From positions 1 through 11,653 of the forward strand of contig CANGEZ010000043.1 of the NCBI GenBank assembly GCA_947452875.1: DNA of 11,653 nucleotides, written 5' to 3'. This DNA is from Chitinophagaceae bacterium. Its GTDB lineage: Bacteria > Bacteroidota > Bacteroidia > Chitinophagales > Chitinophagaceae. Below are positions 5,157 to 11,653 of the stretch, in pieces; within the stretch, counting starts at the first letter, position 1, and every line of letters starts with the position of its first letter. Under the pieces are notes generated by a model. That model saw nothing but the letters and a program-made list of their open reading frames with translations, was not told the origin of the DNA and searched no databases. The position numbers and the translations under genes were made by a program.

Positions 5157-7778
5157 ATGAATCTGAACAACTTCACGATTAAAGCATCAGAGGCGATTCA
5201 ACAAGCTCAACAACTGGCTTTCAATCAAAAACATCCAAATATAGAGACGGAACATATTTTAAAAGCATTGTTGCAAATGGAAGATTCTCCCATTTCTTAT
5301 TTGCTCAAAAAAAATAATGTTGTTATCAATTTACTTGAAAACAAACTCAATGACAAAATCGCTAAACTGCCGGTAACTACTGCTGAGCCTGCACAAAATT
5401 TGGGCAGAGACGCCAATTCAATGTTGTTGAAAGCGGGCTCTGTACTGAAAACTTTTGGTGATGAATTTGTAACACCCGAACATATTTTACTGGCGATGGT
5501 CATGGGAAATGATGCCGTTGCTAATTTGTTGAAAGATGCAGGTCTTACTGAAAAAGGATTGATTGCAGCAATTAAAGAATTAAGAAAAGGTGCTACTGTA
5601 AATTCTCAAACTCAGGAAAACACATTCAATGCTTTGAATAAATATGCCAAGAATTTAATTGAAATGGCAAGAGCTGGGAAATTGGATCCTGTTATTGGAC
5701 GTGATGAAGAAATCAGAAGGACATTACACATTTTAAGTAGAAGAACAAAAAACAATCCGATTTTGGTAGGAGAGCCGGGTGTTGGTAAAACGGCCATTGC
5801 AGAAGGTTTGGCAATGCGAATTGTAAATGGGGATGTACCTGAAAATTTAAAATCTAAAATTATTTATGCACTCGACATGGGACAATTAATTGCCGGTGCA
5901 AAATATAAAGGTGAGTTTGAAGAGCGTTTGAAATCGGTTGTAAAAGAAGTCGCCGGCAGCGATGGTGATATCATTTTATTTATAGATGAAATTCATACAC
6001 TTGTTGGTGCCGGTGGTGGTGACGGAGCTATGGACGCTGCCAATATTTTAAAGCCAGCATTGGCAAGAGGCGAACTCAGAGCCGTTGGTGCAACCACTTT
6101 AAATGAATACCAGAAATATTTTGAAAAGGACAAGGCTCTGGAAAGAAGATTTCAAAAAGTAATGATTGACGAGCCGAATGTAGAAGATGCCATTTCAATA
6201 CTTCGTGGTTTGAAAGACAGATATGAAACTTATCATCACGTGAGAATAAAAGATGAAGCCATCATCGCTGCTGTAGAATTATCTCATCGATATATTAATG
6301 ATCGTTTCCTTCCTGATAAAGCCATTGATTTGATTGATGAAAGCGCAGCAAAACTCAGACTGGAAATGAATTCGATGCCTGAAGAATTGGATAAACTCGA
6401 GAGACAAATTCGTCAATTGGAAATTGAAAGAGAAGCCATTAAAAGAGAAAATGATGCAAAGAAATTGAAGGAGCTGAACACAGAGATCGCGAACCTTTCG
6501 GTGGAAAGAGATACTTACATGTCGAAATGGAAACAGGAAAAAGAAATTGTCGAAAAAATACAAAATGGCAAAGCGTCAATTGAACAATTAAAACAAGAAG
6601 CCGACCAAGCTGAAAGAAATGGTGATTACGGGAAAGTTGCAGAAATCCGTTACGGAAAAATAAAAGAACAGGAAACATTGATTCATACCTGGACGATTCA
6701 ATTAGATGAATTGTCGGAAAAAAGATTATTGAAAGAAGAAGTGGATGCCGATGATATTGCTGAAAGTGTAGCCAAGTCAACCGGAATTCCTGTTTCTAAA
6801 ATGATGCAAAGTGATAAGATTAAATTGTTGAATCTAGAAGCCGAGTTGCATAAAAGAGTTGTTGGACAAGAAGAAGCAATCGAAGCCGTTTCAGATGCCA
6901 TCAGAAGAAGCAGAGCCGGATTACAAGATGCTAAAAGGCCGATTGGTTCGTTCATATTTTTAGGAACTACAGGTGTTGGTAAAACCGAATTGGCAAAAGC
7001 ATTGGCTGATTATCTTTTTGATGATGATGCGATGATGACCAGAATCGACATGAGTGAATATCAAGAAAAACATACTGTTAGCAGATTGGTGGGTGCGCCT
7101 CCAGGATACGTGGGTTATGATGAAGGCGGACAATTAACGGAAGCAGTGAGAAGAAAACCATATTCAGTGGTGTTATTAGATGAAATTGAAAAAGCACATC
7201 CGGATGTATTTAATGTATTGCTACAAGTTTTGGATGATGGAAGATTGACCGACAACAAGGGCAGGATGGTGAACTTTAAAAACACCATTATTATCATGAC
7301 CAGCAATATGGGCAGTCAGATTATACAGGAGAATTTTGAAAAAGTAACTGAAAAGAACAAAGACGAAGTAGTAGATAGCACCAAAATTGAAGTAATGAAT
7401 TTACTGAAACAAACCATTAGACCAGAATTCTTAAATAGAATTGACGAGGTCATCATGTTTCAACCGCTGATGAAATCAGATATCAAGTCAATTATTGGCA
7501 TTCAGCTCAATCAATTGAAAAAGCTGGTTGCAGAAAATGGCATCAAACTGGAGTTCAGCGATTATGCTTTGGATTATTTGGCAGATAATGGTTTTGACCC
7601 TCAATTTGGAGCTAGGCCATTGAAACGATTAATTCAGAAACAAATCATCAACAAGTTAAGTAAAAGAATACTAGCCGGAGATATAAATAAGGAGTTGCCG
7701 GTGGTAGTGGACGTATTTGACGGATTGGTCGTATTTAGAAACGATCAGCTTAAAAAACAAGTAGCAGAAATTTTATAA
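5157..7778 (+). CDS. clpB: ATP-dependent chaperone ClpB
   Basis: ClpB is the Hsp100 disaggregase, a cytoplasmic hexamer that threads aggregated proteins through its pore and works with DnaK. The 873-residue protein is complete. It has the Clp N domain (about 1-145); the first AAA+ module with Walker A GEPGVGKT (205-212), pore loop KYKGEF (249-254), Walker B IILFIDE (272-278) and arginine finger ERRF (329-332); the coiled-coil middle domain (about 402-530, rich in E, K, L and Q) that docks DnaK; and the second AAA+ module with Walker A GTTGVGKT (603-610), pore loop GYVGYDEGG (650-658), Walker B VVLLDE (671-676) and sensor-2 GARPLKR (818-824). The middle domain separates ClpB from ClpA and ClpC, and there is no ClpP-binding IGF/IGL loop in the expected place. 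The gene stands alone, divergent from the queG operon, with a nested inverted repeat upstream. Confidence 0.98.
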   Translation: MNLNNFTIKASEAIQQAQQLAFNQKHPNIETEHILKALLQMEDSPISYLLKKNNVVINLLENKLNDKIAKLPVTTAEPAQNLGRDANSMLLKAGSVLKTFGDEFVTPEHILLAMVMGNDAVANLLKDAGLTEKGLIAAIKELRKGATVNSQTQENTFNALNKYAKNLIEMARAGKLDPVIGRDEEIRRTLHILSRRTKNNPILVGEPGVGKTAIAEGLAMRIVNGDVPENLKSKIIYALDMGQLIAGAKYKGEFEERLKSVVKEVAGSDGDIILFIDEIHTLVGAGGGDGAMDAANILKPALARGELRAVGATTLNEYQKYFEKDKALERRFQKVMIDEPNVEDAISILRGLKDRYETYHHVRIKDEAIIAAVELSHRYINDRFLPDKAIDLIDESAAKLRLEMNSMPEELDKLERQIRQLEIEREAIKRENDAKKLKELNTEIANLSVERDTYMSKWKQEKEIVEKIQNGKASIEQLKQEADQAERNGDYGKVAEIRYGKIKEQETLIHTWTIQLDELSEKRLLKEEVDADDIAESVAKSTGIPVSKMMQSDKIKLLNLEAELHKRVVGQEEAIEAVSDAIRRSRAGLQDAKRPIGSFIFLGTTGVGKTELAKALADYLFDDDAMMTRIDMSEYQEKHTVSRLVGAPPGYVGYDEGGQLTEAVRRKPYSVVLLDEIEKAHPDVFNVLLQVLDDGRLTDNKGRMVNFKNTIIIMTSNMGSQIIQENFEKVTEKNKDEVVDSTKIEVMNLLKQTIRPEFLNRIDEVIMFQPLMKSDIKSIIGIQLNQLKKLVAENGIKLEFSDYALDYLADNGFDPQFGARPLKRLIQKQIINKLSKRILAGDINKELPVVVDVFDGLVVFRNDQLKKQVAEIL

Positions 7779-7908
7779 CATTTTTTTAAAACAATCTAAT
7801 ACGCTAAAAATCAGTCGCTTAGTAAATTGTTTGTAAAATTTAAAATTGTTGCTATAAAAACAGTACAAAAAATACTATCTTCAGCCGATTCGAAAAAAAC
7901 TAGCTCAT

Positions 7909-7944
7909 AGTTAAACAAAAGTATAATCATCTTGTTTAGCTTTT
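7909..7944 (+). terminator. Possible weak terminator after clpB
   Basis: AGTTAAACAA (7909-7918) pairs with TTGTTTAGCT (7932-7941) over 10 bp, including one G-T pair, with a 13-base loop and a short T-run (7941-7944). It lies 130 bases past clpB and ends 27 bases before the next ATG, so it could instead be a leader hairpin of the downstream gene. The stem is AT-rich and the loop is large. Confidence 0.35.
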
Positions 7945-7971
7945 ATTAAAATAAATAAAACAGAATAGAAA

Positions 7972-8550
7972 ATGGCATTTAAAAAAGAAGTGGTTGAAAT
8001 TATTGAACCGAGAGATGTGTTTGTAGGAAATCCCAAAGCAGAAGTGACACTTGAAGAATTTGGAGAATATGAAAGTGAAATTTGTGCAAAAGCAAATGAA
8101 ATCGTAAAGCAATTATTAGAAGAATATGATGGTAGAATAAGATTTAATTTCCGTCATTTTCCTTTAACCAAAATTCATCAAAGAAGTTTGAAAGCTGGTG
8201 AAGCTGCAGTAGCTACTGCACAAGAAGGGAAATTTTGGGAAATGCATAATATCCTTTTTGCAAACAGAAGAAACCTGGGCACAACATCATTGAAATTGCA
8301 TTCCAAAGAAGCGGGTGTAAGAAGTAAGAAATTTCTAGATGATTTAGTAAATGCCACTTATGGTTGGCAAGTTCAGGGAGATTTGAAAGAAGGCATCGAC
8401 AGAGGCGTAAAGGATGTTCCTACGTTTTTTGTAAATGGTGAATTGGTAAAAAAAGCTACATACGAAGATTTAAGTAAGGCTATCGAAGCGGCTTTGAAGA
8501 AAGTAAAAAAGAAAGCACCTGCAAAATCAGCGGTTAAACAAAGAGCATAA
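7972..8550 (+). CDS. DsbA-like thioredoxin-fold protein with a changed CxxC site
   Basis: The 192-residue protein belongs to the DsbA/Thioredoxin_4 type. It has the entry strand VFVGNPKAEVTLEEFGEYE (16-34), an inserted helical domain containing RHFPLTKIHQRSLKAGEAAVATAQEG (61-86, shown here as RHFPL at 61-65 and AGEAAVATAQEGKFWEMH at 75-92), and the conserved cis-proline segment DVPTFFVNGE (148-157, P150). Where active members have C-P-x-C after the FGDY motif, this one has S35-E-I-C38, so the nucleophilic first cysteine is serine and C38 is the only cysteine in the protein. It has no signal peptide, so it is cytoplasmic. It ends in a basic tail (KKVKKKAPAKSAVKQRA). With a single cysteine it cannot make an internal disulfide; it might act by a monothiol route, bind glutathione, or serve as a non-redox binding protein. 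It follows clpB by 193 bases but probably has its own transcript, and a strong terminator follows. Confidence 0.88.
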   Translation: MAFKKEVVEIIEPRDVFVGNPKAEVTLEEFGEYESEICAKANEIVKQLLEEYDGRIRFNFRHFPLTKIHQRSLKAGEAAVATAQEGKFWEMHNILFANRRNLGTTSLKLHSKEAGVRSKKFLDDLVNATYGWQVQGDLKEGIDRGVKDVPTFFVNGELVKKATYEDLSKAIEAALKKVKKKAPAKSAVKQRA

Positions 8551-8575
8551 TCGAAATAAGGATTTCATAAAAAAG

Positions 8576-8606
8576 GCCAACTTTAATTATTAAGTTGGCT
8601 TTTTTT
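8576..8606. terminator. Strong, probably bidirectional rho-independent terminator
   Basis: GCCAACTT (8576-8583) and AAGTTGGC (8592-8599) form a perfect 8-bp stem around an 8-base loop. A run of seven T follows (8600-8606) and a run of A precedes the stem (8569-8574), so it can work in both directions. It sits between the convergent DsbA-like gene and the DUF2911 gene. Confidence 0.88.
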
Positions 8607-8633
8607 ATGTCTAGTCAAATTTTGAATTTTTAA

Positions 8634-9458
8634 TTACAACGTCTTTTGGAACTCCTCATTCAATCTTATATAATCATCAGCTTTTTCTTTTTTAGCTGCT
8701 TCAATTGATTTTTTTGAACTTTCCAAAGCTCCGGTTTTATCTCCCATTTTTTGCTGGATTTTTGCTTGGTAAAGCCAGATCCAATATGCTTCAGGTTTAT
8801 CTTCAACTGCTTTTTTGGAATATATCAAAGCTTTTGTAAGATCTTTTTCATAATCATTATAATATTGAGCAGCCTGATAATAAGGTTTTTTATCTGTTAG
8901 TAAAGCCGCTTCAATTTGGGTTTTCAATTTTGGTTTTACATCTGTTTTTATTGGAATAACAATTGATGATTCTTCCCACATGATATGCAGTTCGCATGAT
9001 TGAGTTGTAATGTTTGCAATTTGCATGGTGAAAGTTTCTTTAGGCACTTTCAGTTTAACATTGTCTGTGCTGAATCTTAAAACATCATCAGCTTCTTTAT
9101 ATTCATTGGCGCCCCAATTGGTAATGCCTTTGTTTAAAATGAAAGTCCATTTTTTTTCGCCAGGTATCGTATAAATGGCATAAGTTCCGGTGTCCAGTGT
9201 TTTGTCATTGATGGTTACCTGATCTGTAAATTTAATTGTAGTAGCAGCGTTGGCACCTGTTCTCCATAATTCCCCATAAGGTAGTAAATCGCCAAATACT
9301 TTTCTGCCTCTTGCACTAGGGCGGCAATATTTGACTTCAATATTTCCCATTCCAAAATCCTGAGAAAAGGTTTGCATAGGAGAGAGGGCCGGCATTTTTA
9401 CTTGCGCATTAGTTTGTACGGATACAAACACAAAAAATAATAGTAATAAATTTTTCAT
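8634..9458 (-). CDS. Secreted DUF2911 protein with C-terminal helical repeat region
   Basis: The 274-residue product has a signal peptide (MKNLLLLFFVFVSVQTNAQ, likely cut after 19), so it is exported. Residues from about 25 to 170 match the DUF2911 family as I know it from Bacteroidota, with its hallmark stretches: VKYCRPSARGRKVFGDLLPYG (42-62, here VKYCRPSARGRKVFG then DLLPYG), WRTGANAATTIKF (65-77), GTYAIYTIPG (91-100), WTFILNKG (104-111) and WG (115-116). The rest (about 176-274) is helical and looks like two or more TPR-type repeats, for example KDLTKALIYSKKAVEDKPEA (205-224) and MGDKTGALESSKKSIEAA (238-255). The function of DUF2911 is not established. It lies 9 bases downstream of the SAM-adenosyltransferase-like gene and is the last gene of the leftward group, ending at the bidirectional terminator. 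Confidence 0.9.
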   Translation of the reverse strand: MKNLLLLFFVFVSVQTNAQVKMPALSPMQTFSQDFGMGNIEVKYCRPSARGRKVFGDLLPYGELWRTGANAATTIKFTDQVTINDKTLDTGTYAIYTIPGEKKWTFILNKGITNWGANEYKEADDVLRFSTDNVKLKVPKETFTMQIANITTQSCELHIMWEESSIVIPIKTDVKPKLKTQIEAALLTDKKPYYQAAQYYNDYEKDLTKALIYSKKAVEDKPEAYWIWLYQAKIQQKMGDKTGALESSKKSIEAAKKEKADDYIRLNEEFQKTL

Positions 9459-9467
9459 TTTTAATTT

Positions 9468-10280
9468 TTATTGAAAGTGAACTTTTACGGTTTGATAAAA
9501 TAATCTGTTGCTTAAATATTGTTTTTCAGAATAACCTTGTAAGCCAAACAAGCCTGCTGCATTTCCTTTGTTAATGGCAATTTCGAGATAACCGGCTGAA
9601 TTGAAAAAAGCAAGCTTCTCACCTTCGGGAACGTCAGAATAAGCATTGCTTAATTTTTCAATCACTTCATCTCTTTTGAAAATGATAGAGAAATTTCTGC
9701 CTTTTCTGTTTTCTTCGAATTGAACTTTGTTGATGTTGACGATAACATTTTCAAAATTGTCGATAAAGATGATTTGTCCTTCAATCCAGTCGTCACCGAA
9801 CATAGGTTGTAATGCTTTTTTTTCTTTGATATTTATATTGGGGTCGCCAACTTCTTCGATTGTTTTTCCATTATGCAATTCGTGCATCGCTTTGGCAAAA
9901 ACATTGGTCAAGAATAAAGTGCTTTTTTGAATTTGAGGATCAAGTCTTAGCCCTACAGCTTTTTGTGGCATTTCTTCTAGGATCATAGTTAGTAGTCCAT
10001 TATCCGCGCAGCCAATAAAATGTCCATTATGTTCGGCTAAAATCATGTAGTCAGGTTTCTCATCAAAAATATTTACTAGAATCAAATGAAAAGTTCCTGT
10101 TGGAAAATTTTTAATAGCATTTCTACAAACATAAGCAGCTTGAGGATAATTGAAAGCTGAAAGAGAGTGGGTGATGTCTATGATATTTAAATTCTGTTCA
10201 TAACGAAGCAACTGCCCTTTGATAGCACCAGTGAGAAAGTCTTTTTCTCCAATATCAGTTATGAGTGTTAGTAACGGCAT
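9468..10280 (-). CDS. SAM hydroxide adenosyltransferase-like protein (DUF62 family), variant active site
   Basis: The 270-residue protein has the two-domain layout of the DUF62/SAM-hydrolase family, which is related to fluorinase and chlorinase. The N-terminal domain has LTLITDIGEKD (4-14) with GAIKGQ, IIDITHSL (33-40), GTFHLILVN (62-70) and ADNGLLTM (92-99). The C-terminal beta domain has IIFIDNFENVIVNI (170-183) and NSAGYLEIAINKGNAA (227-242). Known members cleave SAM to adenosine and methionine and rely on an Asp-Arg-His triad. Aligned by eye with the Pyrococcus protein, the VIDPGVGTERR segment reads LVNIFDEKPDY here, so Asp becomes N70 and Arg becomes D77, and STFHGRD reads STLFLTN, so His becomes F123. 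The fold is well supported but the reaction is not; it may be a different enzyme or a SAM-binding protein. This may be normal for the Bacteroidota branch. It reads leftward between the SDR gene and the DUF2911 gene. Confidence 0.88.
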   Translation of the reverse strand: MPLLTLITDIGEKDFLTGAIKGQLLRYEQNLNIIDITHSLSAFNYPQAAYVCRNAIKNFPTGTFHLILVNIFDEKPDYMILAEHNGHFIGCADNGLLTMILEEMPQKAVGLRLDPQIQKSTLFLTNVFAKAMHELHNGKTIEEVGDPNINIKEKKALQPMFGDDWIEGQIIFIDNFENVIVNINKVQFEENRKGRNFSIIFKRDEVIEKLSNAYSDVPEGEKLAFFNSAGYLEIAINKGNAAGLFGLQGYSEKQYLSNRLFYQTVKVHFQ

Positions 10281-10291
10281 ATAATAGTGTC

Positions 10292-10304
10292 ACTCCTATG
10301 GAGT
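10292..10304 (-). promoter_or_regulatory. Small hairpin covering a possible Shine-Dalgarno site
   Basis: On the transcribed minus strand, ACTCC and GGAGT form a 5-bp stem with a 3-base loop. The 3' arm contains AGGAG, which lies 12 bases before the ATG at 10280. Shine-Dalgarno sites are rare in Bacteroidota and this spacing is long, so the use of the site, and its masking by the hairpin, are uncertain. Confidence 0.3.
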
Positions 10305-10310
10305 TTTGTT

Positions 10311-10373
10311 ATCCAATATCCAGTATCCAATATCCAGTATCCAGTATCCAGCATCCAGTATCAAGTATCCAGG
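10311..10373. repeat. Nine-copy 7-bp tandem array (ATCCAGT)
   Basis: Nine head-to-tail 7-bp units: ATCCAGT four times (10318, 10332, 10339, 10353), ATCCAAT twice (10311, 10325), and ATCCAGC, ATCAAGT and ATCCAGG once each. The array starts two bases after the SDR stop codon and fills most of the 95-base gap before the next gene. In the direction of transcription the unit reads ACTGGAT. The array at 84-164 has the same ATCCAG core with a 9-bp period. The units have no spacers, so it is not a CRISPR array. Confidence 0.92.
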
Positions 10374-10375
10374 TT

Positions 10376-11185
10376 TCACTTCACCAACTTTCCATTCTTA
10401 TAAAAAAAATTTCTTGTCAATTTATCTGCCCAAGAAGGGAAAAGTTTATTCAACCAAACTGTTTGTTTACCTCTAGCTGTTAATATTAAAGTTCGTTTTC
10501 TTTTTTCGATGGCATTTAAAATATGTGAAGCGCATGTTTCGGCAGTCATCAAGCTGCTTTCATCTAAAGGACTTTCACCTTGTGCTTCTGCTTTTTCATT
10601 GAGGGCTGCATTTCTGATATTGCTTTTTGTGAAACTTGGACAAACCCACATTACATTGACGCCGTCATCAAGCAATTCAGTTCTTACTGCTTCGAGCCAA
10701 CCATTTAAAGCAAATTTGCTTGCAGAATAACCACTTCTTCCCGGAAGCCCTCGGTATCCTGCGATTGAAGATACACCAACGATTGTACCTTTTCTTTCTA
10801 TTATTGAGTTTAAGGCAAGTTTTGTACAATACATGGTGCCGAAGAAATTAATTTCCATTACTTTTTTGATGACTTCTACTTCGGCGTCAATAAGTAATGA
10901 TCGCATTGAAATGCCTGCATTGTTGATAAGGATATCTATATGTCCGAATTGTTTTATAGTGGATTCGATAAATAATTTACAGTCGTTGTAACTGCTCACA
11001 TCAGCAACAATACAATGCAGCGCTTTACCTGGATTGGCAACTTGCAAATCATATAATTTATCTTGATTTCTTGCGCAAGTAGCAATTTTTGCTCCAGTAG
11101 GTAATAATAGTTCTATCAAGGCTCGGCCAATTCCATCACTTCCACCAGTAATAGCCACCACTTTATCTTTGAAAAAATCGTTCAT
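10376..11185 (-). CDS. Short-chain dehydrogenase/reductase (SDR family)
   Basis: A classical SDR of 269 residues from the chosen start, an NAD(P)-dependent oxidoreductase with a Rossmann fold. It shows the cofactor motif TGGSDGIG (13-20), an acidic ADVSS at 61-65, NNAG (88-91), N113 in EINFFG, catalytic S140 in VSSIAG and the Y153-x-x-x-K157 pair in YSASK. CARN at 37-40 after the second strand suggests a preference for NADPH. The C-terminal part (WLNKLFPSWADKLTRNFFYK) is basic and aromatic, which might touch the membrane. The substrate cannot be told. I chose ATG 11185 rather than the in-frame ATG at 11200 because a TATTTTTG promoter box on the same strand covers 11200-11207 and transcription would start past the upstream ATG; TGGSDGIG then begins 13 residues in, as is usual. 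It is the first gene of the leftward group and is followed directly by a 7-bp repeat array. Confidence 0.93.
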   Translation of the reverse strand: MNDFFKDKVVAITGGSDGIGRALIELLLPTGAKIATCARNQDKLYDLQVANPGKALHCIVADVSSYNDCKLFIESTIKQFGHIDILINNAGISMRSLLIDAEVEVIKKVMEINFFGTMYCTKLALNSIIERKGTIVGVSSIAGYRGLPGRSGYSASKFALNGWLEAVRTELLDDGVNVMWVCPSFTKSNIRNAALNEKAEAQGESPLDESSLMTAETCASHILNAIEKRKRTLILTARGKQTVWLNKLFPSWADKLTRNFFYKNGKLVK

Positions 11186-11199
11186 ATAATAATTATGCA

Positions 11200-11231
11200 C
11201 AAAAATAAGTGAGTATAAGTGCTATTAGAAA
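11200..11231 (-). promoter_or_regulatory. Promoter of the SDR gene group
   Basis: On the minus strand, TATTTTTG (11200-11207) is an exact TAnnTTTG -7 box. Twenty bases upstream is TTTC (11228-11231), a three-of-four match to the -33 TTTG. Transcription would start near 11193, giving a very short leader to the ATG at 11185. This placement argues against the ATG at 11200 as the true start. Confidence 0.55.
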
Positions 11232-11280
11232 AGAAATATTGATTATTTGTGAATAATAAATAAGATTTCTTTTTAAAAAA

Positions 11281-11312
11281 TTTGAATGGAATAGTGAATT
11301 GTCTTATTTTTG
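11281..11312 (+). promoter_or_regulatory. Promoter of tRNA-Lys
   Basis: TTTG (11281-11284), a 20-base spacer and TATTTTTG (11305-11312) match the Bacteroidota housekeeping promoter (TTTG, about 20 bases, TAnnTTTG) at every fixed position. Transcription would start near 11319, about 19 bases before the tRNA. Confidence 0.8.
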
Positions 11313-11337
11313 CACTCCATTTAAAAATGGACAAGGA

Positions 11338-11410
11338 GAATTGGTAGCTCAGTTGGTAGAGCAATACACTTTTAATGTATGGGTCCTGGGTTCGAGTCCC
11401 AGCCAGTTCA
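11338..11410 (+). tRNA. tRNA-Lys (anticodon TTT)
   Basis: A complete 73-base cloverleaf. The acceptor stem GAATTGG (11338-11344) pairs with CCAGTTC (11403-11409) with one T-G pair, and the discriminator is A at 11410. The D stem is GCTC/GAGC (11347-11350, 11359-11362). The anticodon stem ATACA/TGTAT (11364-11368, 11376-11380) holds loop CTTTTAA with anticodon TTT at 11371-11373. The T stem is CTGGG/CCCAG with loop TTCGAGT (11391-11397). The 3' CCA is not encoded. It has its own promoter and terminator. An integrase gene starts 139 bases past its 3' end, so it may be the attachment site of an integrated element. Confidence 0.98.
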
Positions 11411-11412
11411 CG

Positions 11413-11445
11413 AAAAGACTTTACAGAAATGTAAGGTCTTTTTTT
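11413..11445 (+). terminator. Rho-independent terminator of tRNA-Lys
   Basis: AAGACTTTACA (11415-11425) and TGTAAGGTCTT (11430-11440) form an 11-bp stem with one T-G pair and a GAAA loop, extended by A-T pairs and followed by a T-run to 11445. It starts within a few bases of the mature tRNA end. Confidence 0.9.
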
Positions 11446-11509
11446 ATGTAGTATAATCAAGGGTTTCTGCATTTAAGGGTTTACATTTTTACTTCTTTGT
11501 TTCAGTATT

Positions 11510-11549
11510 GTTACACTCATTGGGTCTCATTTTAAAAACAAAGTGTAAC
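11510..11549. promoter_or_regulatory. Perfect inverted repeat before the integrase start
   Basis: GTTACACT (11510-11517) and AGTGTAAC (11542-11549) are perfect 8-bp complements 24 bases apart; the right arm ends on the base before the ATG. It could be an operator for a regulator of the integrase, a binding site for the integrase itself, or a hairpin that hides the start codon. A second pair, CTTTGTT (11495-11501) and AACAAAG (11537-11543), overlaps the right arm and could compete with it. A partial -7-like box, TACATTTT, lies at 11482-11489. Confidence 0.5.
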
Positions 11550-11653
11550 ATGAACATCACATTTCAACTAGAACTCAACACCAGTAATGCTTCCAGAGAT
11601 GGAAGAGTACTTATTAGATGTACTCAAAACAGAAAGCATAAACGTATTAGTAC
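11550..11653 (+). CDS. Tyrosine-recombinase-like integrase, N-terminal part only
   Basis: An open frame starts at ATG 11550 and runs off the window after 34 complete codons. The visible part (MNITFQLELNTSN, then RDGRVLIRCTQNRKHKRIS) has the pattern of the N-terminal arm-binding domain of Bacteroidota phage-type integrases: a short strand, a polar turn, then a DGR-x-x-(I/L)-x-x-R strand, a basic turn (QNRKHKR) and a further strand. The catalytic domain lies outside the window, so the family call rests on about 34 residues. The position just after tRNA-Lys supports it, since such integrases often insert their element at tRNA 3' ends. A perfect inverted repeat abuts the start codon. An ordinary chromosomal recombinase is less likely, but completeness and activity cannot be judged here. 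Confidence 0.72.
   Translation, partial: MNITFQLELNTSNASRDGRVLIRCTQNRKHKRIS

Noticed and set aside
6279..6780. Overlapping leftward frames inside clpB
   Set aside because: They are antisense to the conserved ClpB middle domain and show only composition-driven Phe/Leu/Ser-rich sequence.
11182..11472. Leftward open frame of 96 codons overlapping the tRNA
   Set aside because: It contains AGTRTQDPYIKSVLLYQLSY, the well-known false peptide from the reverse strand of a tRNA gene and its flanks.

Overview
The window looks like the chromosome of a Bacteroidota bacterium, most likely from the Chitinophagaceae or a neighbouring family. It is AT-rich. Several promoters fit the Bacteroidota consensus (TTTG, about 20 bases, TAnnTTTG), Shine-Dalgarno sites are nearly absent, and signal peptides end in -FGQ or -NAQ. 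It also carries Bacteroidota-type DUF2911 and SAM-adenosyltransferase-like genes. Most of it is ordinary housekeeping sequence, and the right edge runs into what looks like the start of an integrated element.

Left part (1-1589): a 379-base gene-free stretch with two short-period repeat arrays is followed by one rightward ABC-2 type permease gene with no ATPase gene in view. Related 9-bp repeats with inverted copies lie on both sides of this gene.

Middle left (1590-4913): four closely spaced leftward genes appear to form an operon. In transcription order they are a secreted beta-barrel-like protein, a small membrane protein that may be a degenerate potassium-channel-like pore, queG (the last step of queuosine synthesis) and anmK (recycling of anhydro-MurNAc from peptidoglycan). 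A TAnnTTTG box sits just upstream of the first gene.

Middle (4914-8606): clpB, a complete protein disaggregase, reads rightward behind a nested inverted repeat. It is followed by a cytoplasmic DsbA-like thioredoxin-fold protein in which the first cysteine of the CxxC site is replaced by serine. A strong, probably bidirectional terminator closes this block.

Middle right (8634-11231): three leftward genes, probably co-transcribed. They are a short-chain dehydrogenase, a DUF62-type SAM-adenosyltransferase-like protein whose expected catalytic triad is changed at all three positions, and a secreted DUF2911 protein. A 7-bp tandem array fills most of the gap between the first two.

Right edge (11281-11653): a textbook Bacteroidota promoter drives tRNA-Lys(TTT), followed by a clear terminator. 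The start of a tyrosine-recombinase-like integrase gene follows, with a perfect inverted repeat directly before its start codon. This suggests that a genomic island or integrative element begins at the tRNA and continues beyond the window.

No complete new defence or mobile system is visible. The most interesting items are the variant active sites, the degenerate pore protein, the related intergenic repeat arrays and the tRNA/integrase junction.
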